Below, piece after piece: positions 17,359 through 25,391 of a DNA stretch of 31,939 nt. Made by a program: the position numbers and the translations under genes. A model generated the notes under the pieces. It made no database searches, was not told the origin of the DNA, and worked only from the letters and a program-made list of their open reading frames with translations. The DNA is taken from contig DAITMB010000054.1 of the NCBI GenBank assembly GCA_036835375.1, forward strand, positions 1-31,939, given 5' to 3'. This DNA comes from JANQTF01 sp036835375 (lineage in GTDB: Bacteria > Bacteroidota > Bacteroidia > J057). Within the stretch, counting starts at the first letter, position 1. Each line of letters opens with the position of its first letter.

Positions 17359-17382
17359 CAGACATTCCCACAAGAATGTTTG
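17359..17382. repeat. 9-bp inverted repeat upstream of the GH3-type gene
   Basis: CAGACATTC (17359-17367) pairs with GAATGTTTG (17374-17382) with one G-U pair and a 6-base loop. Its core ACATTC-n6-GAATGT is a perfect palindrome and could be a regulator site or an RNA hairpin. It lies seven bases before the terminator-like hairpin. Confidence 0.5.
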
Positions 17383-17389
17383 TCGTCCC

Positions 17390-17436
17390 CAAGCCCCTTC
17401 GCTATTCTCGGAGGGGCTTGTTGGTTTTGTGCTTTT
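17390..17436 (+). terminator. Terminator-like hairpin just upstream of the GH3-type gene
   Basis: CAAGCCCCT (17390-17398) pairs perfectly with AGGGGCTTG (17412-17420), followed by the T-rich TTGGTTTTGTGCTTTT. It ends only about 15 bases before the ATG at 17452. It either terminates the MarR transcript or sits in the leader of the next gene as an attenuator. Confidence 0.65.
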
Positions 17437-17451
17437 CCGTAAGTTTGGCCC

Positions 17452-18963
17452 ATGAGTCTCAAATCATTCCTCGGACTGTGGTGGGCCCGTCGCCGAGCGG
17501 CGGCCATCCGCCAAGAAGCTAGCCAAGCGATCGCCCTTCAGCAAGCTACTTTCCGCCACTTGATTCGGAGAGCTGGGACGACAGCCTTTGGAAAGGCTCA
17601 CGGCTTTGACCAGATTCAGTCCCACGCCGACTTTGTAGATCGGGTGCCAGTCAAGGATTATGAGCAAGCCAAGGAGTGGTTTGACCGAATTTATCATGGA
17701 GAAGCTGACGTGACATGGCCGGGAAAGCCCCTTTATCTCGCCAAAACTTCAGGCACGACCTCTGGCGCAAAGTACATTCCCATTACCAAAGAGTCCATTC
17801 GAAAGCAGATCCAAGGCGCGCGCGACGCGCTGTTGTTGTATCTTGATGAATCACGCAACGGGAAGTTTCTTGATGGAAAAATGATGTTTCTCTCGGGCAG
17901 CCCAGAAATTGAGACCAATGACTACGGCATTCCTACGGGCAGACTCTCCGGCATAGTAAACCATTTTGTGCCTTCGTACCTCCTGGCCAATCGCGTGCCG
18001 AGCTACCAGACAAACATCATCGAAGATTGGGAAATAAAAGTGCGGACCATTGTCCAGGAAACGGCCCATCTCGACCTCCGCTTGATTTCTGGCATTCCTC
18101 CCTGGGTGCAGATGCTTTTTGAAGAGCTTGAGCTTCAGACCGGTAAGAAGCCTTTGGAAGCTTGGCCCAATCTCCAGCTATTTGTTCAGGGGGGCGTTAA
18201 TTTTGCTCCATATCAACCCATTTTCGATCAATATTTTCAAGGAAAAGTAGATATCGCCGAGGTGTTTCCTGCATCGGAAGGTTTTTTTGGAGTACAGTTT
18301 TCTCAGCGCTCGCCTGGGCTTCTTCTCATGCCCGACTATGGGGTTTTCTACGAATTCATCCCGCTGTCAGAATATGGACAGCCGGGGCAGCGAAGGCTCG
18401 GCTTGTCGGAGGTAGAGCTGAACCAGCAGTATGCCATGATTGTCTCGACCAACGCTGGGCTCTGGGCCTATGACATTGGGGATACCGTCATATTTACCTC
18501 CCTGGATCCTTGGATCATTCGCGTGAGTGGTCGGGTGAAGCACTTTATTAGTTCTTTTGGGGAGCATGTGATCTCAGAAGAAGTAAATCAGGCCATCCTT
18601 GAAGCCACAGAAAGGACTGGCGCTACCTTTCAGGAATTCACCGTGGCACCCAAGATCCATGCCCAAAAGGGTGAATCTTGCCATGAATGGCTCGTTGAGT
18701 TCACCACTGCTCCAAGTGATTTAAATGAATTTGCAGAAATATTGGATCAAGCCATGCAGCGACAAAATCCCTACTATCAAGATCTTCGCGCAGGGCAGAT
18801 TCTACGCCGCTTGCAAGTGAGTCCACTGAGCCTTCATGCGTCCCGGGAGTATATGCGTTCCCAGGGTAAGCTCGGGGGGCAGAACAAATTTCCCCGACTG
18901 AGCAATGATCGTCGCATCGCGGATGCATTATTGCCCTATTTGTTGGAGAGCGGGCAGGACTAG
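17452..18963 (+). CDS. GH3 (auxin-responsive) family acyl-adenylating enzyme
   Basis: This belongs to the GH3 fold of ATP-dependent acid-amido synthetases (not glycoside hydrolase family 3), relatives of plant JAR1/GH3 and of the firefly-luciferase superfamily. At 503 residues it has normal length. Visible motifs are the phosphate-binding loop TSGTTSGAKYIPIT (about 99-112), VQGGVNFAPY, the nucleotide motif FPASEGFFGVQ and YDIGDTVIF, plus the C-terminal RVKHFISSFGEHVISEE block. Such enzymes activate a carboxylic acid as acyl-AMP and usually transfer it to an amino group. Bacterial members have mostly unknown substrates. It is a single gene upstream of purK with 131 bases between; a link to purine synthesis is not implied. 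Confidence 0.9.
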   Translation: MSLKSFLGLWWARRRAAAIRQEASQAIALQQATFRHLIRRAGTTAFGKAHGFDQIQSHADFVDRVPVKDYEQAKEWFDRIYHGEADVTWPGKPLYLAKTSGTTSGAKYIPITKESIRKQIQGARDALLLYLDESRNGKFLDGKMMFLSGSPEIETNDYGIPTGRLSGIVNHFVPSYLLANRVPSYQTNIIEDWEIKVRTIVQETAHLDLRLISGIPPWVQMLFEELELQTGKKPLEAWPNLQLFVQGGVNFAPYQPIFDQYFQGKVDIAEVFPASEGFFGVQFSQRSPGLLLMPDYGVFYEFIPLSEYGQPGQRRLGLSEVELNQQYAMIVSTNAGLWAYDIGDTVIFTSLDPWIIRVSGRVKHFISSFGEHVISEEVNQAILEATERTGATFQEFTVAPKIHAQKGESCHEWLVEFTTAPSDLNEFAEILDQAMQRQNPYYQDLRAGQILRRLQVSPLSLHASREYMRSQGKLGGQNKFPRLSNDRRIADALLPYLLESGQD

Positions 18964-19094
18964 ATCCATCCAGCGGGCCTGCCGGGAGAGATATCGCTCC
19001 GCATACAGAAAGTTTTCCACGATACGGGGGATTCTCCAGCCAGCACGTATCAGTCCCGCCCCAATTCGTATCTTCACGGTCCCAATCATAGAGG

Positions 19095-20249
19095 ATGTCA
19101 TACTTTTATCGCGACACACACTTGGGCATCATCGGCGGCGGGCAACTCGGTCGAATGCTCATTCAGGCTTCGGTGGATTACAACGTGAACATTCACGTAC
19201 TGGATCCTGCCGAAGATGCTCCCTGCCGACCCTACGCACATCGCTTTGTGCAAGGTTCTCTACAGGATTTTGACACTGTGTACCGATTTGGGAAAGATCT
19301 TCAGGTGATCACGGTGGAGATCGAAAAGGTGAACACGGATGCCTTGGCCGCGCTCCAGGCGGAAGGGAAATTGGTGTATCCAGATCCGGAAACCATCCGC
19401 ATGATTCAAGACAAGCGAGACCAAAAGCAGTTTTTTCGCAGCCATGGGTTGCCAACAGCTGATTTTGTGCTGGTCGAAAATCGCGAACATGCCCGCCAGA
19501 TAGGCTGGATCCCTTCGGTCAACAAGATGGGGCGCGACGGGTACGACGGTCGCGGGGTGCAAGTGATCCGCGAAGCTGCTGATTGGGACAAAGCCTTTGA
19601 CGGGCCGGGAATTGTGGAGGAATTGGTGGATTTTCATAAAGAAATCGCCGTCCTCGTTGCAAGGAGCCCCCGTGGTGAAGTCAAAACCTATCCCCTCGTG
19701 GAGATGGTGTTTCATCCGGAGCACAATCTTGTGGAATACCTGTATAGTCCCGCAGAGTTGCCGGTCGTGCAAGCCGTGAGAGCCAGAGAAATCGTAGTTG
19801 AGCTGGTACAAACCCTTGACTATGTGGGCTTGCTCGCGGTAGAGATGTTTGCGATGAAAAATGGGGAAGTGCTACTCAACGAAATGGCCCCTCGTCCGCA
19901 CAATAGCGGCCACCACACCATCAAAGCTTGTGGCACTTCGCAGTATGAGCAGCATCTGAGGGCGATTTTGGGCTTGCCATTGGGAGAAACTACCCTGCTC
20001 ACGCCCGCAGCGATGGTCAACATTTTGGGGGGTGAAAGTGCCTACGGTCCGGTCGTGTATGAAGGGATGGAAGAGGCACTTGCCATTCCAGGCGTCTATC
20101 CTCACTTGTATGGCAAGGCCGAGACAAGGCCTTTTCGGAAAATGGGCCACGTAACCATCATCGACAGAGATTTAAGTCAGCTTCGCGACAAGGTCCAGCG
20201 GGTAAGGTCTTTGCTCACCGTGTCGAGCGATTCAGAACTGAAACAGTAA
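19095..20249 (+). CDS. purK: 5-(carboxyamino)imidazole ribonucleotide synthase
   Basis: PurK uses ATP and bicarbonate to convert AIR into N5-CAIR in de novo purine synthesis. The N-terminal pre-ATP-grasp motif is GIIGGGQLGRMLIQAS. The ATP-grasp part shows QDKRDQKQFF, VNKMGRDGYDGRGVQV, DFHKEIAVLVARSPRGE and the metal-binding LLNEMAPRPHNSGHHTIKAC segment. Length (384 residues) is typical. The start is fixed by ATG at 19095, close behind a GAGG. PurE, the next enzyme, follows on the same strand after 160 bases, so the pair is probably cotranscribed or coregulated. Confidence 0.97.
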   Translation: MSYFYRDTHLGIIGGGQLGRMLIQASVDYNVNIHVLDPAEDAPCRPYAHRFVQGSLQDFDTVYRFGKDLQVITVEIEKVNTDALAALQAEGKLVYPDPETIRMIQDKRDQKQFFRSHGLPTADFVLVENREHARQIGWIPSVNKMGRDGYDGRGVQVIREAADWDKAFDGPGIVEELVDFHKEIAVLVARSPRGEVKTYPLVEMVFHPEHNLVEYLYSPAELPVVQAVRAREIVVELVQTLDYVGLLAVEMFAMKNGEVLLNEMAPRPHNSGHHTIKACGTSQYEQHLRAILGLPLGETTLLTPAAMVNILGGESAYGPVVYEGMEEALAIPGVYPHLYGKAETRPFRKMGHVTIIDRDLSQLRDKVQRVRSLLTVSSDSELKQ

Positions 20250-20409
20250 GTTTCTATTGATCATCGCTGATTGTAGAGACTTTCGTGTGGTGCCAGTAAT
20301 GGTCATTTCTCGTTCGTTTTGGAGCGATTCTTTGGGTTAATTAATTTCCAGTCACTTCTCAACTTGCCAGCCCAGCCACTCATTATTCATCTTAGCAATT
20401 TGTTTTTGT

Positions 20410-20910
20410 ATGGTCGGAATCATCATGGGCAGCAAATCAGATCTTCCAGTCATGCAGGGAGCTGCCGACATGTTGGCGTACTTTGGGATTCCCCATGAGT
20501 TGACCGTCGTGTCGGCGCATCGAACACCGGAACGCATGATCGACTATGCAAGAGAAGCGCGATCCAGGGGCGTGAAGGTCATCATTGCTGGGGCTGGAGG
20601 CGCAGCGCATCTTCCCGGTATGGTCGCCGCAGTCACGACCCTACCTGTGATCGGGGTGCCAGTGAAGTCATCCAATTCTATTGATGGCTGGGACTCAGTT
20701 TTATCGATTTTGCAAATGCCTTCCGGGGTTCCGGTCGCGACAGTCGCGCTCAACGGTGCCAAAAATGCCGGTATCCTCGCCACTCAAATTTTGGGAACAG
20801 CAGATGACGCTCTGGCTCAGCAACTCGAAGCATACAAAATCAAGCTGCGGCAAGATGTAGCTGATATGGTCGAGGAGGTCTCCTTTCGCTTTCCTGATGA
20901 TGCAGCCTGA
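20410..20910 (+). CDS. purE: N5-carboxyaminoimidazole ribonucleotide mutase
   Basis: PurE moves the carboxylate of N5-CAIR to give CAIR, the step after PurK. The protein is a class I PurE of 166 residues. It opens VGIIMGSKSDLPVM, with the conserved Ser and Asp of the active site. It continues with VVSAHRTPERM (His and Arg of the substrate site), IIAGAGGAAHLPGMVA, LPVIGVPVKS and SILQMPSGVPVATVALNGAKNAGILA. It forms homo-octamers in characterised bacteria. A very strong terminator lies 10 bases after the stop. Confidence 0.97.
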   Translation: MVGIIMGSKSDLPVMQGAADMLAYFGIPHELTVVSAHRTPERMIDYAREARSRGVKVIIAGAGGAAHLPGMVAAVTTLPVIGVPVKSSNSIDGWDSVLSILQMPSGVPVATVALNGAKNAGILATQILGTADDALAQQLEAYKIKLRQDVADMVEEVSFRFPDDAA

Positions 20911-20920
20911 TGTACCCACC

Positions 20921-20956
20921 AAAAAGGCCACCGGATGACAATCCGGTGGCCTTTTT
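20921..20956. terminator. Bidirectional terminator between purE and the T9SS gene
   Basis: AAAAAGGCCACCGGAT (20921-20936) and ATCCGGTGGCCTTTTT (20941-20956) form a perfect 16-bp stem with a GACA loop. The A-tract and T-tract at the ends let it work for both strands, serving the convergent genes purE and the T9SS-sorted protein. Confidence 0.96.
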
Positions 20957-20999
20957 GTAAAATCATTGGCCCGTTTTTTTGCTGACTTTCAGATACAGC

Positions 21000-22025
21000 T
21001 TATTGCCCGACCTGGAATCTGCTCATGAGTCGGTGATTCCCAGCTTCTACCATGTAGGTGTAAACGCCTGCGGCCCATCCATTGACATGGAGGATCTCGC
21101 TGTGTTTGCCGGGTGATAGATAGCCTTTGCTTTCTTGATGGATCAGGCGAGCATTCGCATCGAACACCTTGATCTCTACCGATTGAGCCGCAGCTAATTC
21201 GAAGGGAATCGCCACTTTGTCTTGAGAAGGATTAGGATATGCTGGTGAGATACTCAGGTGGCCAGACGTGAATTGCTCATCGAGGCTCGCCGTTTCATCA
21301 AAGCTAATGACCGCCACGACGAAAAGATTCAAGTTGAGTTGAAATGAGCTAGCAGAACTCACATCCACCCATGTATTGTCGCTAAAGAGCTCCCAAAAGC
21401 CATTGGTAGGCCCACCGCAGAGATCTTCTGTGGTAAAAAGAGCGACAGTATCATTGGTTGCATAAATGGAAGAAACATCCAAACTAGCAAATAGGCTGGA
21501 TTTACCGGTGAGGGTGACATTGCCGGTAACCGGGAACACAGTCACCAAAACGGCGCTGTCGCTCACATTCAGTCCAGACACCCGGGAAGAACTCGTCTCT
21601 CCAAGTAGTGTGCCAGGTGATCCACCAGCTGCAACGTCATAGAGTTTGAACTTTACAAGGCCATCACCAACTGCTACGGCGTCTGCGAAAAATCCCCACA
21701 CTTCCTCCACTGTGACTGGGCTGGTAGTGGTGTAGTTCAATAGCTGGGCCTTCTCACGGTCTAAGTAGCTATTGTTTCCGCTTACATATCCCCAATCAGG
21801 CGCGATGACACTGTAGAGGAACAGATCCGACGAGCAAGGGGAGTTAAAGGCAGTGCCCAGCAAGGTGTCTTGCACGGTATTGCGATTCATGGAAGTCGGC
21901 AAGGCAGGCATTCGTTGACGATATGCCTCATTTGAGTAGCTGGATCGCTCTTGCGCTGTAGAGCTTACAGGCATCAGGATCAGCAGCAGAAAGGGGAGAA
22001 GAAGGAGTGTGGAAAATCGATTCAT
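21000..22025 (-). CDS. T9SS-exported protein with C-terminal sorting domain, unknown function
   Basis: The ATG at 22025 opens a good signal peptide (MNRFSTLLLLPFLLLILMPVSSTAQ); the upstream in-frame extension to 22157 is A+T-rich and not protein-like. The mature chain of about 315 residues holds a beta-rich central region (VEEVWGFFADAVAVGDGLVKFKLYDVAAGG..., AVLVTVFPVTGNVTL, DTVALFTTEDLCGGPTNGFWELF) resembling beta-sandwich domains of exported Bacteroidota proteins. The C-terminal 80 residues are a type A T9SS sorting domain (SPAYPNPSQDKVAIPF, VEIKVFDANARLI, GWAAGVYTYMVEAG). No catalytic motif is recognised. It probably sits on, or is released from, the cell surface. It ends at the shared terminator. 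Confidence 0.85.
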   Translation of the reverse strand: MNRFSTLLLLPFLLLILMPVSSTAQERSSYSNEAYRQRMPALPTSMNRNTVQDTLLGTAFNSPCSSDLFLYSVIAPDWGYVSGNNSYLDREKAQLLNYTTTSPVTVEEVWGFFADAVAVGDGLVKFKLYDVAAGGSPGTLLGETSSSRVSGLNVSDSAVLVTVFPVTGNVTLTGKSSLFASLDVSSIYATNDTVALFTTEDLCGGPTNGFWELFSDNTWVDVSSASSFQLNLNLFVVAVISFDETASLDEQFTSGHLSISPAYPNPSQDKVAIPFELAAAQSVEIKVFDANARLIHQESKGYLSPGKHSEILHVNGWAAGVYTYMVEAGNHRLMSRFQVGQ

Positions 22026-22214
22026 GAGAAAGCTTTGGTTTGGAATGCAAATGAAATTAAAAACAAAAAATTTTTCGTAAATAACGATCAATAAACTGTT
22101 GAGGTTGAGAAAATATTGAAGTCGGAGTAACTTAGAACTTTTGGAACGTGAGAACATATCTGTACGTTGCCATATGTTGAGAAATAGAAACTTAACTTTA
22201 TCTTATAAAAATGC

Positions 22215-22883
22215 TCAGCTTGAAGAAGGCTTTTTGCCGCCCAGCGGCCGTGCAGGCACTCCGACGTAGGTTGCCGAGCCATCCAAGTCTCTCGTGACCA
22301 CAGCTCCTGCGCCGATCACGGACCTGGGCCCGATGCGAACGCCCGGAATCGTGCAAGCGCCGGTGCCGAGTTCACATGCTAACCCGATGTGTGTGTTTCC
22401 GCTTAGATGCACGCCAGGAGACAAGACCGAATAATCGCCGATCACGGTGTCATGGCCGATGCCGACCTGAAGATTGCAAAGAATATGGCGCCCCAGCGTC
22501 ACATCTATGGCGAGGATGGACCCGGGGCAGATTATCGTACCAGCACCAATTTGGCTACCAAGACCCACTTGCGCGGTTGGGTGAATCATCCCAATGGCAG
22601 AGAAACCCATGCACTCGTATTGGTTAGCGATCTCCTCGCGCAACTTCGCGGTGCCGACTCCCACGACGAATGCCGTCCTTGCTGGATCCAGATGATCCTT
22701 GGCCCATGCATCGTCGCCGAGGTAGGGAAACTGTTGCCAGGCTGCCCAAGCGGCTGCTGGAGCCACAAACCCGCGTAGCTGCGGCAGTGACTGCCCCGCC
22801 TCTTGGCAAGCAATCCATATGGCCGCCACTTCTTTGGCGAAGCCGCCGCCACCCAAAATGACCAAGTCGGAGGGAGTGTTCAT
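22215..22883 (-). CDS. NeuD/PglD-type sugar O- or N-acetyltransferase
   Basis: This is a left-handed beta-helix acyltransferase acting on a nucleotide sugar or sialic-acid-like sugar with acetyl-CoA. The N-terminal Rossmann-like part shows LVILGGGGFAKEVA (8-20) and FVVGVGTAK. Hexapeptide repeats run from about residue 98 to 205 (IHPTAQVGLGSQIGAGTIICPG, VTLGRHILCNLQVGIGHDTVIGDYSVL, GVRIGPRSVIGAGAVV). His144 in GIGHDTVIGD corresponds to the catalytic His of PglD. The ATG at 22883 is preferred to TTG at 22901 because it follows the stop of the preceding gene (22898) without overlap. No other glycan-biosynthesis gene is in the window, so the substrate stays open. Confidence 0.88.
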   Translation of the reverse strand: MNTPSDLVILGGGGFAKEVAAIWIACQEAGQSLPQLRGFVAPAAAWAAWQQFPYLGDDAWAKDHLDPARTAFVVGVGTAKLREEIANQYECMGFSAIGMIHPTAQVGLGSQIGAGTIICPGSILAIDVTLGRHILCNLQVGIGHDTVIGDYSVLSPGVHLSGNTHIGLACELGTGACTIPGVRIGPRSVIGAGAVVTRDLDGSATYVGVPARPLGGKKPSSS

Positions 22884-22897
22884 CGATGAAGCAAAAC

Positions 22898-24166
22898 TCA
22901 AGGGGCAATCCCCGCTTTTTTCAGGCGCTGCTGCTCCGCATCGCTCTTGGACTTCACACTTTCTAACAAGGAAGCCTCTTGTTTGCGAATCATCTTTACG
23001 CTGCGTGCTGTGAGCTTCTTTTGTTGTTCGATCCTAGAGATCTTTTTGACCAATGCAGGATCATCCATTAGTTCTGCCCAATAGTGGAGCTGCGCCAGTC
23101 TCGCGCGAATGATTTTTTCTTGATTCTGCGAAATCTCCTTGGCCATCGCTCGTGTGATCGGGTCGATCAAATCCACATTTTGTATCCAGCGAAAGCCCCC
23201 TGTTTTTTTATTGAGTCGAAAACCATCGTAAGATCCACTCGGTCCCGCTTGCATGATCGAAATTGGAGCGCCACCAATGAAGTTGGGGACTCCCATCTGG
23301 TCATAGACCACAATTTCTTCTTTGCCTCGATTCATAAATCCCCCTCGAATGTATCCCATATTGAGAGAGAATGGGGCGTTTTCCTGATAGCGGAAGAGAA
23401 CCCGCATGCGGGGAGTATATTGATCGAAGTAGAAAACACCCACGCCAAACATCGCTCTGTTGGGATTTTCTGGATCGAAATACAGGGCTTCCATGACTTT
23501 ATAATTCACCTGATGATCTGCTCCATTCCAGCCCATCAAGAGATAATAAGTCGCCTTGGATTTGCGCTGTTTCTGCTCCCCTGTCACCCAGCCTTGCCCC
23601 AGAATATAAACGCTATCCCCACGGGCGACCATCGACTTCGTCTTGGTGGTGTAGGCCGGAATGGTATTTCGGTGGTTTTTGAGAGGATAATACAAGGCTC
23701 CCAGCCAATTTTGATTGTCTAGCTGCATGTTTTCTACCCCGGGCGTCAGGCGGGCATTGTCAATCAGCGGGATGACCAGATAAGAGATCTTTCCTTTTTC
23801 GTCTTCATAGCGACGCTGGATGAGTCCGAAGTAGTAGTGGTTCTGTTCACCACGGTACTCCCGGTAATTTTTATCTACGATCTGCCACGTAAATATGCGA
23901 AATGCATCATCTTCTGCTTTCAGGACGGAAATCGTGGGCAGCGAATCCCATGGATAAAAATAGCTCTCCGGACGCTGAAGGGTGCTGATCATCAGCCGGG
24001 CAAAAGCTTTGTTTTGAGAAATTTTGTAAGTCAAGGAATCGTGGAGAAGAATGTCTTTGGCCATCGCAGCCAACTCTTTTTCCACTTCAGGGAGGGGCTG
24101 CTGAGCGGGAAGCGCAGCAAAAAGGAACAAAAAGCCGTGAAAAAATAACCAACGAAGAAGATTCAT
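22898..24166 (-). CDS. Secreted protein of unknown function
   Basis: I do not recognise the family. The ATG at 24166 opens a signal peptide (MNLLRWLFFHGFLFLFAALPAQ), leaving about 400 mature residues. A mixed alpha/beta N-terminal half includes YFYPWDSLPTISVLKAEDDAFRIFTWQIV and HYYFGLIQRR, strands that resemble a sensor- or lipocalin-like sheet. The middle is rich in Trp, Tyr and Asn. The last 100 residues are helical and Lys/Gln-rich (KEISQNQEKIIRARLAQL..., SRIEQQKKLTARSVKMIRKQEASLL), probably coiled coil. There is no membrane segment after the signal, no lipobox and no T9SS tag, so it is probably periplasmic. It ends 14 bases before the start of the acetyltransferase gene, which makes a two-gene operon likely. 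Confidence 0.75.
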   Translation of the reverse strand: MNLLRWLFFHGFLFLFAALPAQQPLPEVEKELAAMAKDILLHDSLTYKISQNKAFARLMISTLQRPESYFYPWDSLPTISVLKAEDDAFRIFTWQIVDKNYREYRGEQNHYYFGLIQRRYEDEKGKISYLVIPLIDNARLTPGVENMQLDNQNWLGALYYPLKNHRNTIPAYTTKTKSMVARGDSVYILGQGWVTGEQKQRKSKATYYLLMGWNGADHQVNYKVMEALYFDPENPNRAMFGVGVFYFDQYTPRMRVLFRYQENAPFSLNMGYIRGGFMNRGKEEIVVYDQMGVPNFIGGAPISIMQAGPSGSYDGFRLNKKTGGFRWIQNVDLIDPITRAMAKEISQNQEKIIRARLAQLHYWAELMDDPALVKKISRIEQQKKLTARSVKMIRKQEASLLESVKSKSDAEQQRLKKAGIAP

Positions 24167-24458
24167 GATGAGATAGCGATTGTCGGCGAAGATTCGCAAA
24201 GTAGCCAAGACTACCATACCATTGACGATACGAAGCAGAAGAAGAGGCTTGTCTTCTACGGTTCTTTAACGAAGATTAGCTCATTTTAATGCGCCTATCT
24301 TTTGTCTGCTCCCTCGAGCCGCCACAGACATGCCACTTTTTCCGGGGCGTGGGTCGAACTTTCGTTTTCGAAGCCTCCCGCCGTAAGGCATGAGGCAGAT
24401 CAGCGGAAGCTATCGCATTTGCCCCTAAACACTCAGGATAACGCTCCAAGAACCCACC

Positions 24459-25169
24459 TTACCCAATGTTGGTGTACACGGCTTGGACATCGTCGTCTTC
24501 CTCAATCTTATCGATCAGCTTGTCCACTTCTTCCATTTGCTCCTCAGAAAGCTGAATCGGTGTCGTGGCAATGCGCTGAAGTGTCGCCTTTTGCACCTCA
24601 AGTCCAAGGCCTTCCAAAGCTTTTGACAAGGATCCGAAATCTGCATAATCGCCATACACATACACGATGTCTTCTTCGGTCTCAATGCTTTCCAGCCCAG
24701 CATCGATCAACTCTAGTTCCAGGTCTTCAATAGATTGTACCTGGTCGCTCGCGATTTCAAACACGGCTTTTCTTGAAAACATGAATTCCAGAGAGCCTGT
24801 GGGCACCATGCCTTGGCCATATTTACTAAAATACATCTTAATATTGGCCACGGTGCGGGTAGGGTTGTCGGTGGCGCATTCCACAAAGATCAACACGCCA
24901 TGGGGCCCCTTGCCTTCGTAGTTGATCTCGGAGTAATCAGCCGCATCTTTGGCAGTGGCTCGCTTGATCGCCGAGTCAATGTTGTCTTTGGGCATGTTCT
25001 GCGCCTTCGCATTCTGGATCGCTGTGCGCAGTTTGGCATTCATTTCTGGGTCTCCCCCCCCTTCTTTCGCCGCCACAGTGATGGCCTTTCCTAAGCGAGG
25101 AAATAATCGGGACATCTTGTCCCAACGCTTTTCTTTGGCTGCCCGGCGATATTCAAATGCTCTTCCCAT
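24459..25169 (-). CDS. YebC/PmpR family protein (TACO1-like)
   Basis: This is a conserved cytoplasmic protein of 236 residues, described both as a DNA-binding regulator (PmpR) and as a translation factor related to mitochondrial TACO1. Recognisable blocks are GRAFEYRRAAKEKRWDKMSRLFPRLGKAI at the N-terminus, NAKLRTAIQNAKAQNMPKDNIDSAIKRA, EGKGPHGVLIFVECATDNPTRTVANIKMYF and the closing DDDVQAVYTNIG. The N-terminus MGRAFEYR, instead of MAGHSKW, is a variant I associate with Bacteroidota. The gene stands alone, with about 290 bases to the gene upstream in the window and 220 bases on the other side. Confidence 0.93.
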   Translation of the reverse strand: MGRAFEYRRAAKEKRWDKMSRLFPRLGKAITVAAKEGGGDPEMNAKLRTAIQNAKAQNMPKDNIDSAIKRATAKDAADYSEINYEGKGPHGVLIFVECATDNPTRTVANIKMYFSKYGQGMVPTGSLEFMFSRKAVFEIASDQVQSIEDLELELIDAGLESIETEEDIVYVYGDYADFGSLSKALEGLGLEVQKATLQRIATTPIQLSEEQMEEVDKLIDKIEEDDDVQAVYTNIG

Positions 25170-25391
25170 AGGTTGGTAGTCGATTGAAGTAAATCAGGTT
25201 CCTGTCATTCGCTCATCATGCAGATAAAGGTCGCAGACCTGCGAGAAATGATGAGGATGCCTCTCCATTCTTCGGGCAAAAATAGGAAGCCTCTTGGTGA
25301 TTTTCAGTAGTTTTTGCGCATTTTCTGGGTAGAAAGTCGATAGCAAGCCCCTCAACATCACTTCGAAACGGACTGAAGGGCATCGAACGAG

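Larger units (their letters stand above)
17119..17451. other. Intergenic region with two hairpins before the GH3-type gene
   Basis: It contains the tandem inverted repeats listed separately (17359-17382 and 17390-17420). The short open frame 17124-17318 has no recognisable features and is not called a gene. Confidence 0.5.

Noticed and set aside
17452..18963. Reading GH3 as glycoside hydrolase family 3
   Set aside because: The motifs (TSGTTSGAKYIP, FPASEGFFG) are those of the auxin-type GH3 adenylating family; no glycosidase motif is present.
24302..24733. 143-residue open frame on + overlapping the end of yebC
   Set aside because: Most of it is antisense to yebC; the remainder has no recognisable feature.
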